NCBI RefSeq assembly: GCF_018320785.1
Contig: NC_054882.1
Location: forward strand, 27,284,719 to 27,348,718
Reading direction: 5' to 3'
Origin: Cheilinus undulatus
Lineage: Eukaryota > Chordata > Actinopteri > Labriformes > Labridae
DNA length: 64,000 nt
Shown here: positions 26,201-38,493 of the stretch, piece after piece
Layout: the number at the start of each line of letters is the position of its first letter
How positions within the stretch are numbered: the stretch's first letter is position 1
Made by a program: the position numbers and the translations under genes
Notes under the pieces: model-generated
Databases searched by the model: none
What the model saw: only the letters and a program-made list of their open reading frames with translations
What the model was told of the DNA's origin: nothing

Positions 26201-27299
26201 TAAAAACAGATTTAAATATCAATGCAATTATTGACAATCCAATATAATCCCTACGAAGTAGAAACAAAAATCTGGATTATTAACTTAACCCCTAAAGCCC
26301 ATTGTACCATATTTGATACACACTTTTCTGAGACCTCTGTCTAATCAACATGACCATTCAGTTATGTAAAAACCTTTTGAATACAGTCAAATTAGTGATA
26401 AAACTACCATTCAGTGGATTATCAGTTGCCAAAACACTTTATGTATCAAATGTGCTAAAAAAAATATATTTTTAAAATTTATGGTAATTTTTCTTTTTTG
26501 GGATTTTGATAGAGGGTTAAATAAACACTTCAGTTCCAAAATAATAATAATAATAATTTTCAGGCTATTATTTGAGTTTTCAGGCTTTAAGGGTTTAAAG
26601 ATATGTAAACTGATAAACTAGCAGATTTCAGTGTAGTTTATTTTCCTTATATTAAAAATAATAAAATTATTTTTAATGAATGCTTTGTTGGGTTCATTAA
26701 TCAATCAAATCTGAGTTGTTTTTTAAGTTGATTAGTGTTTAGAATAATGTCTTACTTTCTTAATCACAAGCTCCTTAAAAGGATGACATGGAGCCAGCAC
26801 TTAACAACGCAAGTAACCTAGCAACATGGAAACATCTAGACTGCTATTTGATCAGATTAGTTGCTCATATAAGTTGGCTGTCTTTACCCTTTGGTGTTTT
26901 TCTGATTGAGAGAGATTTTACTACGAACAAACTCCATTTAAGCTGCTTGAAATATATGAAAACCAGACCTAAGAAAGCTAAGAAAAGCTAAGGCAGAGAG
27001 CCACTGTAACATAACATAGTGAATGTTGGGTGATGTAAGGTAATCCACCTGTAGAGTAGTTGTGCTTGTCCTGTTTACCTTCATGCTGGCAGTTCTTTCA
27101 GTTCTGATGACCAAAAAGAAAACTAAAGCAAAAAGAGGGCGAGAAAAAAAAAAAAAAATCTGTCCAATCTTATTGGATCTATGCCTTTTTGGTGTAACGC
27201 TCTGTGACTGTAGGCTGGAATACTTGGCTGGTGTCTCTTCCATGACCAAAGCCCAAAGCTAAGTGCTGTTTGTTGGTTTCTTCTTCTCAGCTGTAAACT
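23290..27299. other. AT-rich interval with no recognised gene
   Basis: Both strands were read for bZIP exons, because BATF sits between JDP2 and FLVCR2 in human, and none was seen. The DNA is strongly AT-rich, with a short (TAA)n run at 26540-26557 and a poly-A run near 27150. Open frames here are short and resemble nothing I know. The left part may include the flvcr2 promoter side and the right part the jdp2 3' untranslated region. Confidence 0.5.
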
Positions 27300-28586
27300 T
27301 CACTTGTCCTCCAGCTGCTGCAGCAAGGGGTTCGCCTCACTCTCCGGGGTTTTGACGCTATCAGTCCTGACAATACACGTGGGGCGATGGCGGTTCAGCA
27401 TGAGGATCAGCTGCTGTCGCTCAAGCTTCAGCTCCTCGATTTGGGCTTTAAGGTCAGAGTTTAACATCTCTAGTCGCTCTGACTCCTGAGAGAGAGGAGA
27501 GGGAGGAAATCCTGAGTTACACTGATTACAAAGAAAAACATTGGTTAAAATGATGACAGCATAATAAATGAGAAAGTCTACATCTAACCTTTTGTAGATA
27601 ATCTGTCCGCTCTTTCTTTTTGTTTCGACATCGAGCTGCAGCCACTTTGTTTTTCTCTCGCCTTCGTTTCCTCCTCTCCTCCTCTTCATCTCTCTAAAAA
27701 CAGCACAGATAGAAAACTTTGAGATTAAAGTATAATGGTTTTTGGCTTCAGTGCCTATAAAAAGTATTCACCCCCTTTTATTGATTTTATCACTCAATCA
27801 TGGTCAATGTCAATGGATTTTGACAAATACAATTCCAAATAAACTCTGTAATGCTAAAGTGAAAACAGATTTCTACAAAGTTATGTCAATTAAATAAAGT
27901 ATTTAATGTAAAATGAGTGACTGTATAAATATTCACCCCCTTCAAGTCAGAAAACCCACCTTTGGCTGCAATCACAGCACTGAGTCAACAGAGAAAAAAC
28001 AGATACTTGAATACACAAACAGAAAAACTTGTTGAAGTATTCTGCTAAACAATATCATGTCACGCTATGTCCATTAGGTGGCCCTCTTGATTAAGATTCA
28101 CACAATGCTGTTTTGCAAAGGTTCTTTGAGCTCAAGCAATCCTGTTAATTTTGCGTGTGGAGAACTTCTCAGATAGTAAAACCACAATTTATCAGATTAG
28201 AGGCTTAAAAAAATAATTTGGTTGTTGAATCTGCATTTCTCACAGTGGCTACGTCCAAAAATGACTCAGAACTGCTTAAAATTCAGTTGAAAAAGCAAAA
28301 TACCCAGAGGTAGCTGTTTCCATCCGATAGGATATCATCGATTATCAGCTACACACTGTTACCTTTACCTCTGTTTTGATGACTAGGGGCCTTTTTCCTA
28401 GACTGTCCAGGAAGTGCAGAGGTGACAGCATTGTGCCGAATTCCTGGAGGTCACCAAACTTGAGCTTGTCAGTCAACGTGGTGGCTGAGATCCCAGCCAG
28501 TGGGCCCAGGCTGGGCAGGGAGCCTGCCGTCACCGCGGGATCTGGGATTTGTCCTGGCATCGTGTCAGACTTGGTCGTGACCACAG
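27300..28586 (-). CDS. jdp2: Jun dimerization protein 2 (bZIP repressor)
   Basis: There are three coding exons: 28369-28586 (ATG at 28560), 27589-27693 and 27300-27485, joined in phase 0 by GT-AG introns, giving 160 aa (human 163). Exon 1 encodes MPGQIPDPAV and the LSPLHFL segment. Exon 2 carries the basic region (RRREKNKVAAARCRNKKKER, about residues 75-94). Exon 3 carries the leucine zipper, the HRPTCIVRTDSVKTPESE block and the end QQLEDK. Thr145 in VKTPESE corresponds to the JNK-phosphorylated threonine of mammalian JDP2. JDP2 pairs with Jun or ATF2, binds AP-1 and CRE sites and represses transcription. I chose ATG 28560 because it matches the family N-terminus; a GTG further upstream in the exon is untranslated leader. 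The exon has a splice acceptor 26 nt before the ATG, so a non-coding first exon exists upstream but was not located. Confidence 0.93.
27752..27985. mobile_element. Solo Tc1-like terminus
   Basis: It starts CAGTGCCTATAAAAAGTATT and continues with the same terminal sequence as the 61919-63427 element, ending with CCACCTTTGGCTGCAATCAC. There is no transposase. It sits in the jdp2 intron between coding exons 1 and 2. Confidence 0.7.
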
Positions 28587-29566
28587 CTAGGAGTCAAAGG
28601 AAAAAAACGGGAGACAAAATCAGACTGCAATAAAGCAGATCAATTAAAAACACCAAACACTGGTCTCTAGGATTTCTACGGTACAAATGTGCTTGCTAAA
28701 GCTTTTTAACTTAGCAAATTAGAGAGTGAACTTGACCCACAGTCTGGTACAGGGCTTCAGGAAAGCATTTGCCAGAGGTGAGCCGCCTCTTCCAGCAATC
28801 AGACTCGGCTCCCTCTGATGAATTGCTGCTCTGTTAGAGGAGCCAGATACTGAGCCTGCTCTCATTGAGCTATTTTATTATTTTGCTTTTTTTCTGGAAT
28901 GAATATGCAACCATTTACCAAAATGTTGGCAAGATTTTACTTTATTTAATCCCCAGAGGCCAAAAGAGAAGAATGAATATACAAAGCAGACTCAGACAAA
29001 TTCCCCTTTATTTTAAGAGAGCCAAGAAATACCCGTACACTGTAGTTTCCTTTCCTCTTTATTGACTTAATGTTAGGGGAGTAAAATAGGTCCAAATGAA
29101 GCATAATGTGTATAAGGTTGAACCAAAAATGTAGTTGTTTTTAGCTTTATAAAAAATTAAAGATGACACTGTTTACATGTGCTTTGCTTTGGACCAATTT
29201 CTCAATATGTTACAGTCCACTCCTGGCAAATGTCTTGATTTTCTAAATGCTGAGCACGAACATTTGAATATGTTCAAAACAATAAAAGAAGAGCTTGTAC
29301 AAAGCCAGCCAAAGACACAGGAAATTACAACAACAGCTCAGCGGATTTCCAAAGCACATGATGCAGCCAAAAAACTACTATCTGAGGTCAATTAGGGATC
29401 TTTAGCCCACATGGCAGACACACTTGGCCAAATATGTGATATAAACAACTATATTCTATGCAAAGCAGCCACTTGCATGAAAGCTACCACTACAGAGCCA
29501 AAATTTTAGAGTGCATGTGTGAGTATGAGTATGTGTTTTACAGGTATGCATGCATGAACTTACACT

Positions 29567-29768
29567 GCCTATAAGAAGTATTCATCCCCTAGGATGTTAC
29601 CCTTTTACTGATTTTATAAATTAATCATGGTCAATATAATTTGGTTGTTTTTGGCAAAAAAAAAAACAACTTAATGCAAAAGTAAGAACAGATTTCTACA
29701 AAGTTGTAACAGTTCACAAAAATATGTAATGCAATATAAAAAAATGCATAAATATTCAACCCCTTTAA
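29567..29768. mobile_element. Solo Tc1-like terminus
   Basis: CACTGCCTATAAGAAGTATT is followed by diverged terminal sequence of the same Tc1 family (TTTTATAAATTAATCATGGT, CAATATAATTTGG), upstream of jdp2. The interior of the element is missing. A transposase scrap of the same family lies at 30440-30620, possibly from the same insertion, split by other DNA. Confidence 0.6.
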
Positions 29769-30439
29769 AGTACTGGCTCTCAACTGGTCCAGCCATAGGA
29801 CCCACCAAAATTCCTGAATTTTTAAATGAATGAAAATGCTGCAGTTTATTTCACTCTGATTTGCTGTTAAACTAATATTGGTTGGTTTTTTTTGAAAGTG
29901 ACAAAAAATGTCAAAAATTATAAATTATCGTAGGAAAGCCAATGTTCCTGAATATATTTTTCATCCAAGATAATAGGATACGTAAATCAAGAGCTGCAAA
30001 ACAGAAAAAAATGAAGTTGAATGTTCTGTCAATCACATCTTTATGGGCCAATCAGAGCAGCAAAACACATGAGGTAGCCACCGAGCTGTGCCCCTACCGA
30101 GGAGTAAAGAACTGCATAATGCCACAAACCATGGGGACTGTAGACATGCCAGTACACAAGTTTGTCGTTTTTGAAAAGAAAACAAATCAATGTTGTTCTC
30201 TGTTCTTCTTTTAATGAAGAAATGTCATCTGATAAAACTGGCACTTTAGCAGCATCCACGCTAATCTCTTTCGCCATTATTGCACTGGCCTCCTGTTGCT
30301 ACTTGCTTACGTCACGAGTCCGCTGCCACCGAAAGTACTGCCCCTTGACACTGATTGGTCACGTCACTTTCTAACCGGGCCCAAACGGTTCAGATGGGAG
30401 CTTTGCAAGATGGATTCGCCAGTGAGACGGTCAGCACAT

Positions 30440-30620
30440 CACTGCAAATCATCACATACACACTGTCCTCACTGTGGAGCACGGTGGTGGCAGCATCATG
30501 CTGCAGGGGTGCTTCCAGGGGCGCCCTGGAGCACTTGTAGAGGGTAATATGAATGCAGAAAAATATAGGAAAATCCTGGAGGACAATCTGCAAGAGAACT
30601 ACGGCGTTTTCCCCGAACAA
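30440..30620 (+). mobile_element. Tc1-like transposase scrap
   Basis: The plus strand reads [20 protein letters not shown] and then NMNAEKYRKILEDNL, the central catalytic block of the Tc1 family, with Gln where the family has Trp. Its orientation suits the solo terminus at 29567. From 30621 to 31876 there is no recognised gene; 30950-31700 is richer in CpG and may hold the jdp2 promoter. Confidence 0.6.
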
Positions 30621-31876
30621 GTAGGCTACATAACACAAAGCAAAGCCCTGCAGGACATGTTTTCACACATAATTATTTTCAAAATTCACATTAAAAAGGC
30701 GCAAAACAACAGAAAAATAAAACTAATATGCAATTTAATGCACAAGAAATCTGTTAGAATGAACCAAAACTTATAATAGCTCATAAACATTATCATAAAA
30801 AGATTTGCACCTTTAAATGCCATTTGAATCACGCTCCAGGGTTAGATCTGATCTTATAAAAGTAGCCTAAGAAAACAATGGCCTTATGCTGATGACTGTC
30901 TAATTACTGTCTGTAATGAACTCTATGCGCTTCACCGACAGTCATCTTAGATCAGCTACACAGTGTTGCAGCATGCACAGTGAAGCCATTGGTCAACTTG
31001 AAAGCGGAAGTTTTTCTTCAGTGCGGCATTCATGTTAACGTTACGTAACTTTGTCTTCTCACCAGAGAGCTGCAGTGATAAAACGCTACAGCTTCACATT
31101 CAGAGCGGATTTCCCCTCAAAATAACTCATTCGGTGCATACTAGCATAAATAAAGGAAAGACAGCTCATATAAAGTACATTTTGTTCTGAAATGTGCACG
31201 CCGTGGTTCCTTACAGAAGGAGCGTGCAAACAAAAGAAAGTAATGTGTTAAGCATGCTCAGTAAGTCTTCGTTAGGCACATAAATCGCGTTAAACTCCCA
31301 GAATGAAGTGAATAGTAGTTTAAAAGCAGCAGTATTACAGAGCTATTAGCTGCCTGTTTACTATCTGCTCGTTATGACCGATGCGTGGCGCGGTAATGAG
31401 CTGTTTACTATGGAACAAATGTTTTGCTCTCGACTTATGAAGTTGTGCTTACTGACCTGACTTTGATCCCAGGTGCCAAAAATGTCCTTTCTTGTGGTCA
31501 GCCGAGGGTCGAGAGTAGATCTTAAAAAGTGGAAACCGTTGCATCAGCCCGATTTAAAACGTGATCCCAATCTGGGAGGATTTGGGAATGCGGAACTTGT
31601 GCTATGCCAGCCAAACGTAAGCAGGGATGTAAAAAAGTACATAGTGGGGGCAGAAGTGGGGAAGTCGCGCCGCTCCTCCCATAAAGAATCACTGAGGCTG
31701 CAGACTGCAACGACAGGACGAGGATTACACAGAGGCCTGCACTGGAAATACATAACAGCTGCTTATGAACGCCATCAAAGATTGTAGTCATGTATTATTC
31801 AAACAGTCTGAAATGATGTAATGTCAACTTCCATGTTAATTCTGCAGAAACAAGCACCAAAAAGCACTCTGAATGA

Positions 31877-31882
31877 TTTATT
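31877..31882 (-). terminator. Candidate polyadenylation signal of fos
   Basis: The minus strand reads AATAAA here, about 590 nt past the fos stop at 32471. ATTTA words, typical of unstable immediate-early mRNAs, occur in the interval between. The assignment rests on position only. Confidence 0.35.
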
Positions 31883-32470
31883 GTCATTACTCAGCAGCAT
31901 AGATAAGCAATCAATGCTCATTTCACTTATTTTAAATTTAACAAATAAGTCAAAATCTGAAAGGTAAAAAACTAAATCATAAGTTACATCTTGATAAGAT
32001 TTATATTTAGTATATAGCACTGGATGTTTTCATGGAAAACTTTCAATGAGGTCAAAACCACAGTTGATGACATTGAGGTATGTAGGTACTCAAACATGGA
32101 TGAATATGTAAATACAACATTTACTGCAATCAATACACTATTGACATCAAAACACAAACTGTAACATTAAGTCCCACGTTACATCTTAGATCTAGTAACA
32201 GATCAGATATATAGAAGCTTTGAAAATTATATGAAATTTCTCAGCATGCGTTTTTAAAATCAGAACTTAATTCCTTCCCTCCTGTGAAAGCAAGAGCCAT
32301 GCTTTTAGCTACATCACTCTGTTGGCTGTTTATCTGGAGAATATGTTTTGCTTCATTACACACAAGACATCTCATGAGTCCTTGAAGTGTTACAGCACGC
32401 TGTGGTATCATTTCAAACCTGCAGACCAGAGAAAACCAGAGAGATCAGGCAGATCACTTCCCTCTGTGCA

Positions 32471-34634
32471 TTATAAGGCGAGGAGAGTTGGAGAGTTAAG
32501 GATATCAACGCTTTCAGATTTTCCTCCCCCACTTTTATGACCGTCTGGTCCCTCTGTGAGAGAGTCCAGCTCAGGACACGCGAATGTGAACACGGACAGG
32601 TAGCTGCTGCAGGTGGGGGTGGATGTGACCACAGGGGTGCTGAGAGGCTCCAGGTCGCTGGAAACAGATTTGTACAGGGTCTCCCAGTCTGACACCCCTA
32701 GAGAGCTGCTCAGGTCTATGTCTGGCACAGATCGAGCCGTCTCCATGGGGATTTTATCCTCCAAACTGGGCAGCATGTTCTCCAGAAGCCCATCTTTAAT
32801 GTCCAAAGAGGGCTCCAGATCACAGAGGTTGATGTCAGCACTGGCACACAGGAGGATATTGGAGTTCCCAGAGATGGCTGAGGAAGGATCGCTGGGGATG
32901 TCCATGTCCTGGAGCGAGGGAGCTTCCTGGATGCCATCCTCTGGAAGCCTGTCCTCGTCTGGACTGGGTGGTAGCCCCGGGGACCCGGCAGGCTCCTGGA
33001 AAATAGACTCCAGTTCCTCTGACATCTGGCACATTGGTTTATGTGTGGAAAGAATGAACTCAAGCCTTTCCTTTTCCTTCAGGAGGTTGGCTATCTCTGT
33101 CTCTAGGGCTGCTTTCTCCTCCTCCAGCTTGTCGGTTTCCTTCAGAGACATGAGCATCCAAAAATCACTCACATTGGAAAACACAAACAGTGGGTGCTAT
33201 ATGACAGCTGAGTGGATGCATCACTGTTTACTTACAGCTTGCAGAGTGTCTGTGAGCTCCCTCCGTCTGTTGCGACACTTTGCTGCGGCCATCTTATTCC
33301 TCTCCCTCCTTATCCTCTTTTTCTCCTCCTCCTCTGGAGACAGCTAGGATGTGACAGAAATGATTCACTTATTACCTTGAAGAATCCAGCCATTTCATCT
33401 CCTAATCCACTGCATCTGTTGCCAATTCCCCTTCTGAGGGCTGGCAAAAAGCATGTTTCGCTGCAATGCGTCTAAAAATAGACCATTGTTGCAGACTCTG
33501 TGTGACCTGAATATAAATCAAGTTGCCTGAGGAAGGCACACAGCCCGGCACACGCTACTGCAGCCGCATGCACATGAGCACTGTTGCACACAAGGAATTC
33601 AGATTGGCATATGCAAATTTACAACACTGACCATTCTGTCCAATAGCAGGTAAACTTCACCCGAGCAAACCTACCTGCTCTGTTTTCCCCTTTCTGACAG
33701 CATTTTTCCCTTTACTCCCGCCCTCTTTGGGTGTTGCCTGGTGAGAGCTTTGTGCTTCATTGGCTTGCTTGCTACCCAGAGACGGGGAGACAGATGTAAT
33801 GATCGTAGGCTGGACCATCCACTGGAAATCTGGGGTAGAGGAAATTGCAGTGACTGTTGGCACAAATGGAGTGTCTTCAGAGCTCATATCCTGGCCAACC
33901 TCCTGAAAAAGGAAATGTATCAATAATTAGAACTAATTCCTTTCTTAATAAATAGTTGTATTTTGATGCTAGGAGCAGATTAAAGGGATTCTTTCTCTGA
34001 GATCAAACATCACTAAATCCATCAAACAACATAGTAAGAGTGTTGATCAAGGGGTAGCCTGCATGTGCTTAATTTTTGTAATATACCCAACCCAAAATAG
34101 CCTTCTCCAGATCAATATTTGACTTTATCATTGTTTCTGACGTCAACACTGACGCAGGGATGCTGTGGAGTCTCCTGAATGGATTTATTTTTCTCAATGA
34201 ACCGCTGCATCGACACGCTCACATTTAGTCCCAGGACGTCGAAATCAAAACAACCCGGCCAGCACTGCTATTCAGCCACTTTCCCACCTATTTTCACATC
34301 TGGTCTGACAACACATCAAACATATTGAATACGGTGTTCATTACAAAGCGCATCTAGTTAATTAAAACCTTATCAATCAGTTCCACTTCCCCTCCCCCAA
34401 CCACAAAAAGCATCTGTAGATCACGTTGAAGGGGGTGTTCAATTTGAGTGCCTCCCTTGGCTGCATGTTGAAAATATGATGATCAAAAGCCATTCATACC
34501 TTTGCATTGCTATCCGAGGAGGAAGCAGGGGAGATTGCCTCATCTGGCGTCTTCTGGAAAAGTGTCCCGGCAGGAGACTCTGATCGGCAGGTGGGAGAGA
34601 CAGAATCCATGTCAGGCGTCAGGTTATGATACAT
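32471..34634 (-). CDS. fosaa: c-Fos family bZIP transcription factor (fos paralogue)
   Basis: Four coding exons: 34500-34634, 33675-33902, 33236-33343 and 32471-33139, all joined in phase 0, giving 379 aa (human FOS 380). Exon 1 starts [11 protein letters not shown]. Exon 2 contains the [20 protein letters not shown] segment found in FOS. Exon 3 holds [20 protein letters not shown] and the rest of the DNA-binding basic region (about residues 122-150). The leucine zipper follows into exon 4 ([31 protein letters not shown]). The C-terminus ends SPTLLAL, the FOS hallmark. Fos proteins dimerise with Jun to form AP-1 and are made within minutes of growth stimulation. The diverged N-terminus and middle suggest one of the two teleost FOS duplicates; 'fosaa' is my inference from this divergence and the neighbours, and fosab is the alternative. 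The exon 4 acceptor (ctctgaag) has a weak pyrimidine tract. Confidence 0.92.
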
Positions 34635-34764
34635 CACGAGGATGATTGGGGGGGGAAAAAACGCGATCAGTGATAAATATAGCTCTGGCCTTCTGCTGGG
34701 CAGAGCAGCACGGCTCCTCTCTCCAGGTATATACCTGGTAACTGGACGACTAGAATGAAAGCCC

Positions 34765-34862
34765 CTCCTTTTATGCTCTGCTAGAATTTTATGAATGAAC
34801 CAAGACTGTACCATCCGCGAAGGGGGAGGGGGGCAGACTGGTTGTCACACGGGTCCATATTT
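34765..34862 (-). promoter_or_regulatory. Candidate fos core promoter (TATA-like box and CArG-like site)
   Basis: On the minus strand, GCATAAAAGGAG (34767-34778) is a TATA-like box about 135 nt upstream of the fos ATG. About 80 nt further upstream is GGTCCATATTTCT read on the plus strand (34852-34864). This resembles the serum response element of mammalian FOS (CC, six A/T, GG) but lacks the closing GG. Family knowledge makes serum-response control likely; the sites themselves are only matches by eye. Confidence 0.35.
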
Positions 34863-35386
34863 CTGTGTAACAAAGCATTATTTCTTCAAAAACTCAACTC
34901 TTTATCTCACCAAATCACTAAATATGTCAAGAACGTATTTTTCCCGTTTTAATTCTGACGCTGTCGATGCACGAGACGCATTTCTCACTCCCATTCACAA
35001 ATATCGACCTCATATGAATGCATGAGAGGTGAAAAACGTGAGCCTATTTATACATGTGCGTGAAACCTCGATGTTCTCATGCATTCATCGAGTAAAATTA
35101 GCCTGTTTTTAAAGCCTATTTCAAGCCTACTAGTCTAACACCAAGGTCGACGCGCTTTCAGCACCATCACTTGATAAACGTCAATAACCTACGCAACAAG
35201 CTAATTTATTCCTAAATGATTCCCTCCTCTCACTCTTATTTTTATGAAACATGGCACATTTCTTTACTTCACTGTATGGCACGTGTCTCTGTATAATCTC
35301 AGCAAACTGGGTCTGCCTTTCTTCAAAGATAAGACTCCAGGGGTTCTCGCAGACATAATGAAATGATGCTGAATTGTTTACTTGGG

Positions 35387-35405
35387 GAGGAGGAGGAGGA
35401 GGAGG
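35387..35405. repeat. (GGA)n microsatellite upstream of fos
   Basis: Six or so uninterrupted GGA units, about 750 nt upstream of the fos start codon. It is purine-rich on the plus strand. There is no sign of coding use. Confidence 0.7.
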
Positions 35406-35689
35406 TGGTTAGAAGGAGAGATGTGCACATGTGGGGGCGGAGATGTCATGTGACCAGACCCGGAACTGGAGGGGAGGAGGACTTCGACAAGAGCAGCATC
35501 ATCCCTCACCTCCCCTCACTACAGAAAGGGATTAGGAAAAGTCTAGACTTTCTGTGCTCTGCTGATCTCTGTCCTTTTAGAACCTCCTGATTTCTGTTCA
35601 AATCCACTGATCAACTCCTAAAATGTCTTCATGTAGATATTAACTAAAAGGTGCTGTTCACAGGCAAATAGAAAGTCTGTGGGCAAATG

Positions 35690-36650
35690 GAAACCAATGG
35701 TTTGTTTAGAAGTAGGTATACATTACATTTTACAGTCCCCACCTTATACTGGCAACCTGTTGTGTTTTCAACAAGTCCCAGACACTCTCCTGAGGAATCC
35801 CAGTCCATTCGTCTTCAGCCAGTCTCTCAAGGTCCTCCAGATTTGATGGTCTTCTGCCAAAGACCTTGGTCTTCAGTTCATCCAAACGATTCTGCAGGAC
35901 TCAAGTCAGGGTTTGTTCAGGCCAGTCATTAACATTCACTTTGGTCTTCTGGAGGTAGTTCTTCACCAGATGCCAAGTATGTTTTGCATCTTATTGAGCT
36001 GAAAGACAAGGCGACAACCCAGACCCAGTTTTTCTGCCGACTGCTTGAGGCTTTCTTTCAAAATCTTCACATATCTGTCTTTCTTCATGATTCCTTCCAC
36101 CTCTAGGAGATTCCCAGTTCCTGACACACTGAAGTAATACATCTACTGTGTTTCACTGTAGGGTTGTTGTTCTTTAGAGTATATAGATCTCCTTTCTTCG
36201 TCCAAACATAAGCAACGTCTCTGTGGCCATAGAGCTCTAGTTTGGTCTCATTTGACCAAAGGACATGCCTCTAGTATGCATAATCTTTCTCCAAGTCGTC
36301 ATTGGCATACCTCAGTCTCTTCTGCAGAGGTGGAGTTTTTCTTTGGGCTCTGCTTTGAGACTACAACTCCTTACTTGGCTAAGTCCTTCACTAGAGTCTC
36401 TGCAGTTGTTCTGGGGTCTTTAGACACATCTCTCACTAGTTTTCTTTGCTGTCTTTGAAATCTTTCTCTTCCCTCCTCTGCCAGGCTTGTTCTGGACTGT
36501 GTGGCTGTCTGAATTTCTTGATTGTGATAACTTTGTAAATCCTTCTCTGGCTTTTTAAGCATCCACAATTCTTCCACTCCAAAACTAATTTTTAATCAAC
36601 TTTTTGTCGCCAACTAAACAAACCAAGGTTTCTTTCTGAAAGTCTTATTA
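35690..36650 (-). mobile_element. Tc1-like relic (same family as the outer element at 51880)
   Basis: Read on the minus strand, it gives pieces of a Tc1-type transposase. The helix-turn-helix part at 36371-36577 has the RKLVRDVSKDPRTTAETLV block, which matches RKLVRDVSKDSRTTAKT of the element at 51880 almost word for word. The catalytic part follows at lower coordinates in broken frames. From 36651 to 38493 I see no gene; TMED10, which lies beside FOS in human, was looked for and not found. Confidence 0.7.
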
Positions 36651-38493
36651 GTAGTAGTAGCAATGTTTGTAATGATAGTAGTAGTATTATGCTTTCAAAA
36701 TCATCATTCCATTTGACCACTTTTCGATCAGTCTTGATTTTTATTTTTTCCTTTACTTGTGTTTTCTCTCCTTTTCATGTTGTCTTCCATATGTACACTG
36801 TAGCACTTTGGATAAATTGTGTTGAGTGTAAAGTGCTATATAATAAATTAGTCTGAGGTATACTCTTAATTCATGAACTCTTTATTGGGTATACTTTTTA
36901 TTTAGAAGTGGTTATACTCTATGGAGACTAAAAATAAAAGGGTATACTTCATATACCCGGCACTACACCACTGCCTGAAACTCAAAATGCTACAAAGATA
37001 CTCACACTGTGATAAATGGCAAAGTTGTTTGAGTGTCCCATCTACTTTAAAATAATAAACACCATAAAATCTAGCCCCAGCTTTTATCAACTTCAGTCTA
37101 AAAAGGGACCGTTCTGTTAATTGGAACAGGCATCACCTACCAGCCTTTAAATGAGGCTTTGAATACTTTAAGACAAAATGTGCACAGAAAAGATGGCAAA
37201 GACCACAAAACTGTTTATCATCTATTTAAGCTTGATTTGTAAGTAAGCCTATTTATGTCAACCCACCGCACTGTGGGAGAGAGGGAGTGATACTGATTAA
37301 TAGAATCACTGCTACAGTATATAAAACTTATCTTAAAATTTTCTCTGAGTCTCTGAGAAAAAAGGGTCAAGAACCACTGTACTAACGTGTAGTCAGCTCT
37401 GATGGGAATGCCATGCATGGATGCTAATTGACCCCTAACTTTTCAGTCCTATTCAGACCATCAGGCAGGAGACTCTGAGAGGATATGCTCACGTTCTGTG
37501 GATGCACACACTCATGAATCTCCAGCTTATTTTTAAACTTCCTTCTCACACTGGTACTCATAACAGCACTCATACTAGCAAGGTCATTCTGTTTTTCTTG
37601 GACCGATGTTAAAGTTGATACTTATTTTTCTGCCATACTGCTTTTTCTCCGTATTCTTGATCCGAGAACTTGTCAACAAGCATGCATAGGGGGCTCAAAA
37701 TAAGACCTGCCTTTATCAGTCAAAACATAGAGTGAACAAGACCTTAAATTAGGAAGGGCTTTTATTTAAAGATTTATGCTAAATATAAGACACTGGATCA
37801 CAAAAAATAGAACATCTCATAATATAAACTCCTTATCTCCACTTGTTCCTTTTTTAAATATACATACAATGGAACTATCCCATGGAAAAAAAACAATATG
37901 GGGATTACTGCCAGTAAAGAATGACCACAAATCAATTTTAAAAACATGCTCATCTGATATTTTGATGCTGTTTGTAAAGTGAATATTGACATTTCAGATT
38001 AATGCTAACGTTTTTGGAGGGCAGCCTCTAAGAGGCTTGACGATAAGAGGTGACTGACCACCTCTGTGTCAGACTACTTGCCCACTCCGCTTGAGGTACA
38101 GCATAGTGTATTTTAGGTTACAGCATCAGTTCAAAAAACAAGGGAGAGATGTGAGACACCATGTGAGATGTAAATGACCTGATTGGCATGTTACTCCCTG
38201 CTTGCTGGTATTACATTCTAAATACATGTGAGGTTTAACAATTTAAATGCAACATCCTACAGTTTTTCCACCAATTACCAGAGCTCCTCTTTAGCATAAT
38301 AAAGCTGAATTAGTCAAGTATTTCATTTTTGTTGCCTGAAAGCACGTAGTGAATATAGCTCTGTTTTCTTTTATAAAAAGCTGAGCACCAACACTTTAAG
38401 ACTTTGAGTTCTTGTGGTTGTTTTAACCATTGAATATGGTACTGGCTGTTCAATTCATAATGCACTGCACCTTTAAAATAAATGTATACCCAC

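Noticed and set aside
28558-28584. An upstream GTG-initiated extension of jdp2 (VVTTKSDT before MPGQIP)
   Set aside because: Vertebrate nuclear genes rarely start at GTG, and the family N-terminus begins at the MPGQIP methionine. The extra codons are leader sequence after a splice acceptor.
29177-29395. A 72-codon plus-strand open frame (starts MCFALDQFLNML)
   Set aside because: It looks like ordinary soluble protein but has no recognisable domain, no splice support and no neighbour context. It may be a scrap of a transposon; I could not support a gene call.
31473-31787. A 104-codon plus-strand open frame in the CpG-richer region upstream of jdp2
   Set aside because: It resembles no family I know, its frame is not supported by splice sites, and it lies where the jdp2 promoter or leader exon is expected. 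It is probably chance.
32613-33347. A 244-codon plus-strand open frame across fos exons 3 and 4
   Set aside because: It runs through both fos exons and the intron between them, and is the antisense shadow of Ser/Leu-rich fos coding sequence.
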